Origin: Bacillota bacterium
GTDB taxonomy: Bacteria > Bacillota > Clostridia > Lachnospirales > Lachnospiraceae
Direction: 5' to 3'
Assembly (NCBI GenBank): GCA_023436765.1
Contig: JAEZHX010000052.1
Location: 1 to 6,184 of the forward strand
Length of the DNA: 6,184 nt
The position numbers were made by a program, and so were the translations under genes. The notes under the pieces were generated by a model. It saw nothing but the letters and a program-made list of their open reading frames with translations, was not told where the DNA came from and did not search any database. Positions within the stretch are counted from its first letter, which is position 1. Each line of letters begins with the position of its first letter. Below are positions 5,186 to 6,184 of this stretch, piece after piece.

Positions 5186-6184
5186 TTATAATAATTTGAT
5201 TAGTTGATCAAGGATCGGAGCATAATGCTCATCAGTGATCCCAAAATCCTTTCCCCTATAGGTCCAGGCAGCTCTTCCGATTCCATACTTTTCAAATGTG
5301 CTGTGAATATCTGAATACCAATTCAGCGTTGAGGTAAGATCCGCCTGATCTATTACACCGTACTCCCCACAGTACAGTGCAGTATTACGTTCCTCTGCGA
5401 TCTGAATAGCTTCTGCAAACATAGTATCAAAGAACTTTTGATCAAATTGATCAAGTGTCAGATTGTTATAAAGTTCAGCGTTTTCTTTGGGAAGATACTC
5501 TTCTGTTTCCGATCTGTAGCAGGCAAATTCATTTGGATAGGCTGTCCTAAACTCCGGGGTCATCTTCTTCACCCAATAAGCGGACTGATGTGTAAATATT
5601 ATGGGCTCATAAAAGTGGAAGGTATAGACGATATTCTCATCATAGGGCATATCCAGCAGTTTAACTGAATCAATACTGTTATACCGTACACCACCCAGGA
5701 TTATTTTGATTGTCGGAGCATTTCTCCTGACCACTTCTATGGTGCGCTTTGCTATGTCGTTCCATATGACGGCGACCTCCTGATCGACGACCTCGTTCAA
5801 CAGCTCAAAGGTAAGGCGATCCTCGTAGCTTCCATAACGCTTTGATAATTCATCCCAAAGGGCTATAAATCTGTCTTGCAGCTTCTTGCTCTCAAAAAAA
5901 TCAGTCGAGGCCTCAAACTCATCAAAGGAATAGCCCGCAGCTTTATGCACGTCAAGAATCATGTTAAGACCGTTTTTCTTGCACCATTCAAGGCAATTAT
6001 CTATGTACCGGAAGCCTTCTTCCACATACTTACCGTCCTCTGTTTCCACAAGCTCATAATCAATGGGCAATCTTACATGATCAAGTCCCCAGGATGCAAT
6101 GCGATCAATGTCCTTTTCTGTGATGAAGTTGTTATAAGTCTCTCTGCTATGATCGCATTGGGATAACCATCCGCCGAGATTGAT
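5186..6184 (-). CDS. CelC-like GH5 beta-glucanase, 5' end outside the window
   Basis: This is an endo-beta-glucanase of family GH5, predicted to cleave beta-1,4 and/or mixed beta-1,3-1,4 glucans and their oligosaccharides. The reading frame runs to the window end with 333 visible codons. The TTG at 6070-6068 is not the start: it is the Leu of the conserved VRLPIDYE segment, and INLGGWLSQ and FITEKDI precede it. Counting from the first visible residue, LLNE carries the acid/base Glu131 and LYCGEYGV the nucleophile Glu274. DVHKAAGY (88-95), TFHFYEP (188-194) and AAWTYRG (305-311) are also family marks. From memory the whole layout matches Clostridium thermocellum CelC (about 343 residues), whose equivalent of INLGGW begins some seven residues after the start, so probably only a few codons are missing. 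A signal peptide cannot be judged. The gene precedes the GH16 gene in one likely operon, with its promoter beyond the window. Confidence 0.92.
   Translation of the reverse strand: MNLGGWLSQCDHSRETYNNFITEKDIDRIASWGLDHVRLPIDYELVETEDGKYVEEGFRYIDNCLEWCKKNGLNMILDVHKAAGYSFDEFEASTDFFESKKLQDRFIALWDELSKRYGSYEDRLTFELLNEVVDQEVAVIWNDIAKRTIEVVRRNAPTIKIILGGVRYNSIDSVKLLDMPYDENIVYTFHFYEPIIFTHQSAYWVKKMTPEFRTAYPNEFACYRSETEEYLPKENAELYNNLTLDQFDQKFFDTMFAEAIQIAEERNTALYCGEYGVIDQADLTSTLNWYSDIHSTFEKYGIGRAAWTYRGKDFGITDEHYAPILDQLIKLL

Noticed and set aside
6068..6070. TTG as the start of the GH5 gene
   Set aside because: The frame stays open to the window end and the residues before it match the conserved GH5 N-terminus, so the codon is internal.
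1..6184. CRISPR array, tRNA, rRNA, insertion sequence or phage genes
   Set aside because: No regularly spaced repeats, no cloverleaf or rRNA-like stretch, and no transposase or phage-like reading frame were seen.

Overview
The window looks like part of a chromosome from an anaerobic, plant- or glucan-degrading member of the Clostridia, plausibly Lachnospiraceae or a relative. This is inferred from the moderately AT-rich DNA, strong AGGAGG-type ribosome binding sites, a Pro/Thr-rich linker behind a lipoprotein signal, a GH5 protein closely resembling Clostridium thermocellum CelC, and a Clostridia-style pairing of a drug-type MFS exporter with a large ArsR-type regulator. Species cannot be fixed from the sequence alone.

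Layout. Positions 1-247 hold what looks like the frameshifted remains of a small membrane-protein gene, followed by a near-perfect 29-bp inverted repeat (278-306). A non-coding leader with an extended -10 promoter (450-478), embedded in CTAAC/GTTAG inverted repeats, drives two overlapping + strand genes: an MFS exporter (517-1827) and a 370-residue protein with a C-terminal ArsR-type winged helix (1793-2905). A third + strand gene (3001-3597) encodes an unrecognised protein made of two related halves, each ending in a Ser-Ile-Pro-Pro-Gln motif. A perfect 17-bp bidirectional terminator (3605-3642) separates this block from a convergent minus-strand block. That block is a CelC-like GH5 beta-glucanase (5186-6184, its start lies beyond the window end) followed 45 bp downstream by a lipoprotein with a GH16 laminarinase/lichenase domain and a C-terminal CBM4/9-like domain (3695-5140).

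How the genes work together. The GH5 and GH16 genes are probably one transcription unit for beta-1,3/1,4-glucan breakdown. The pairing recalls, from memory, the C. thermocellum celC-glyR3-lic16A cluster, but here no regulator gene lies between the two enzymes. The exporter and regulator form a separate, probably autoregulated unit, in which the regulator likely senses an unknown compound and controls export through the promoter-proximal repeats. The two-repeat protein may be transcribed with them or from its own weak promoter. The window is mostly ordinary accessory metabolism. The points most worth a second look are the large uncharacterised N-terminal region of the regulator, its putative operators, and the duplicated Ser-Ile-Pro-Pro-Gln protein.
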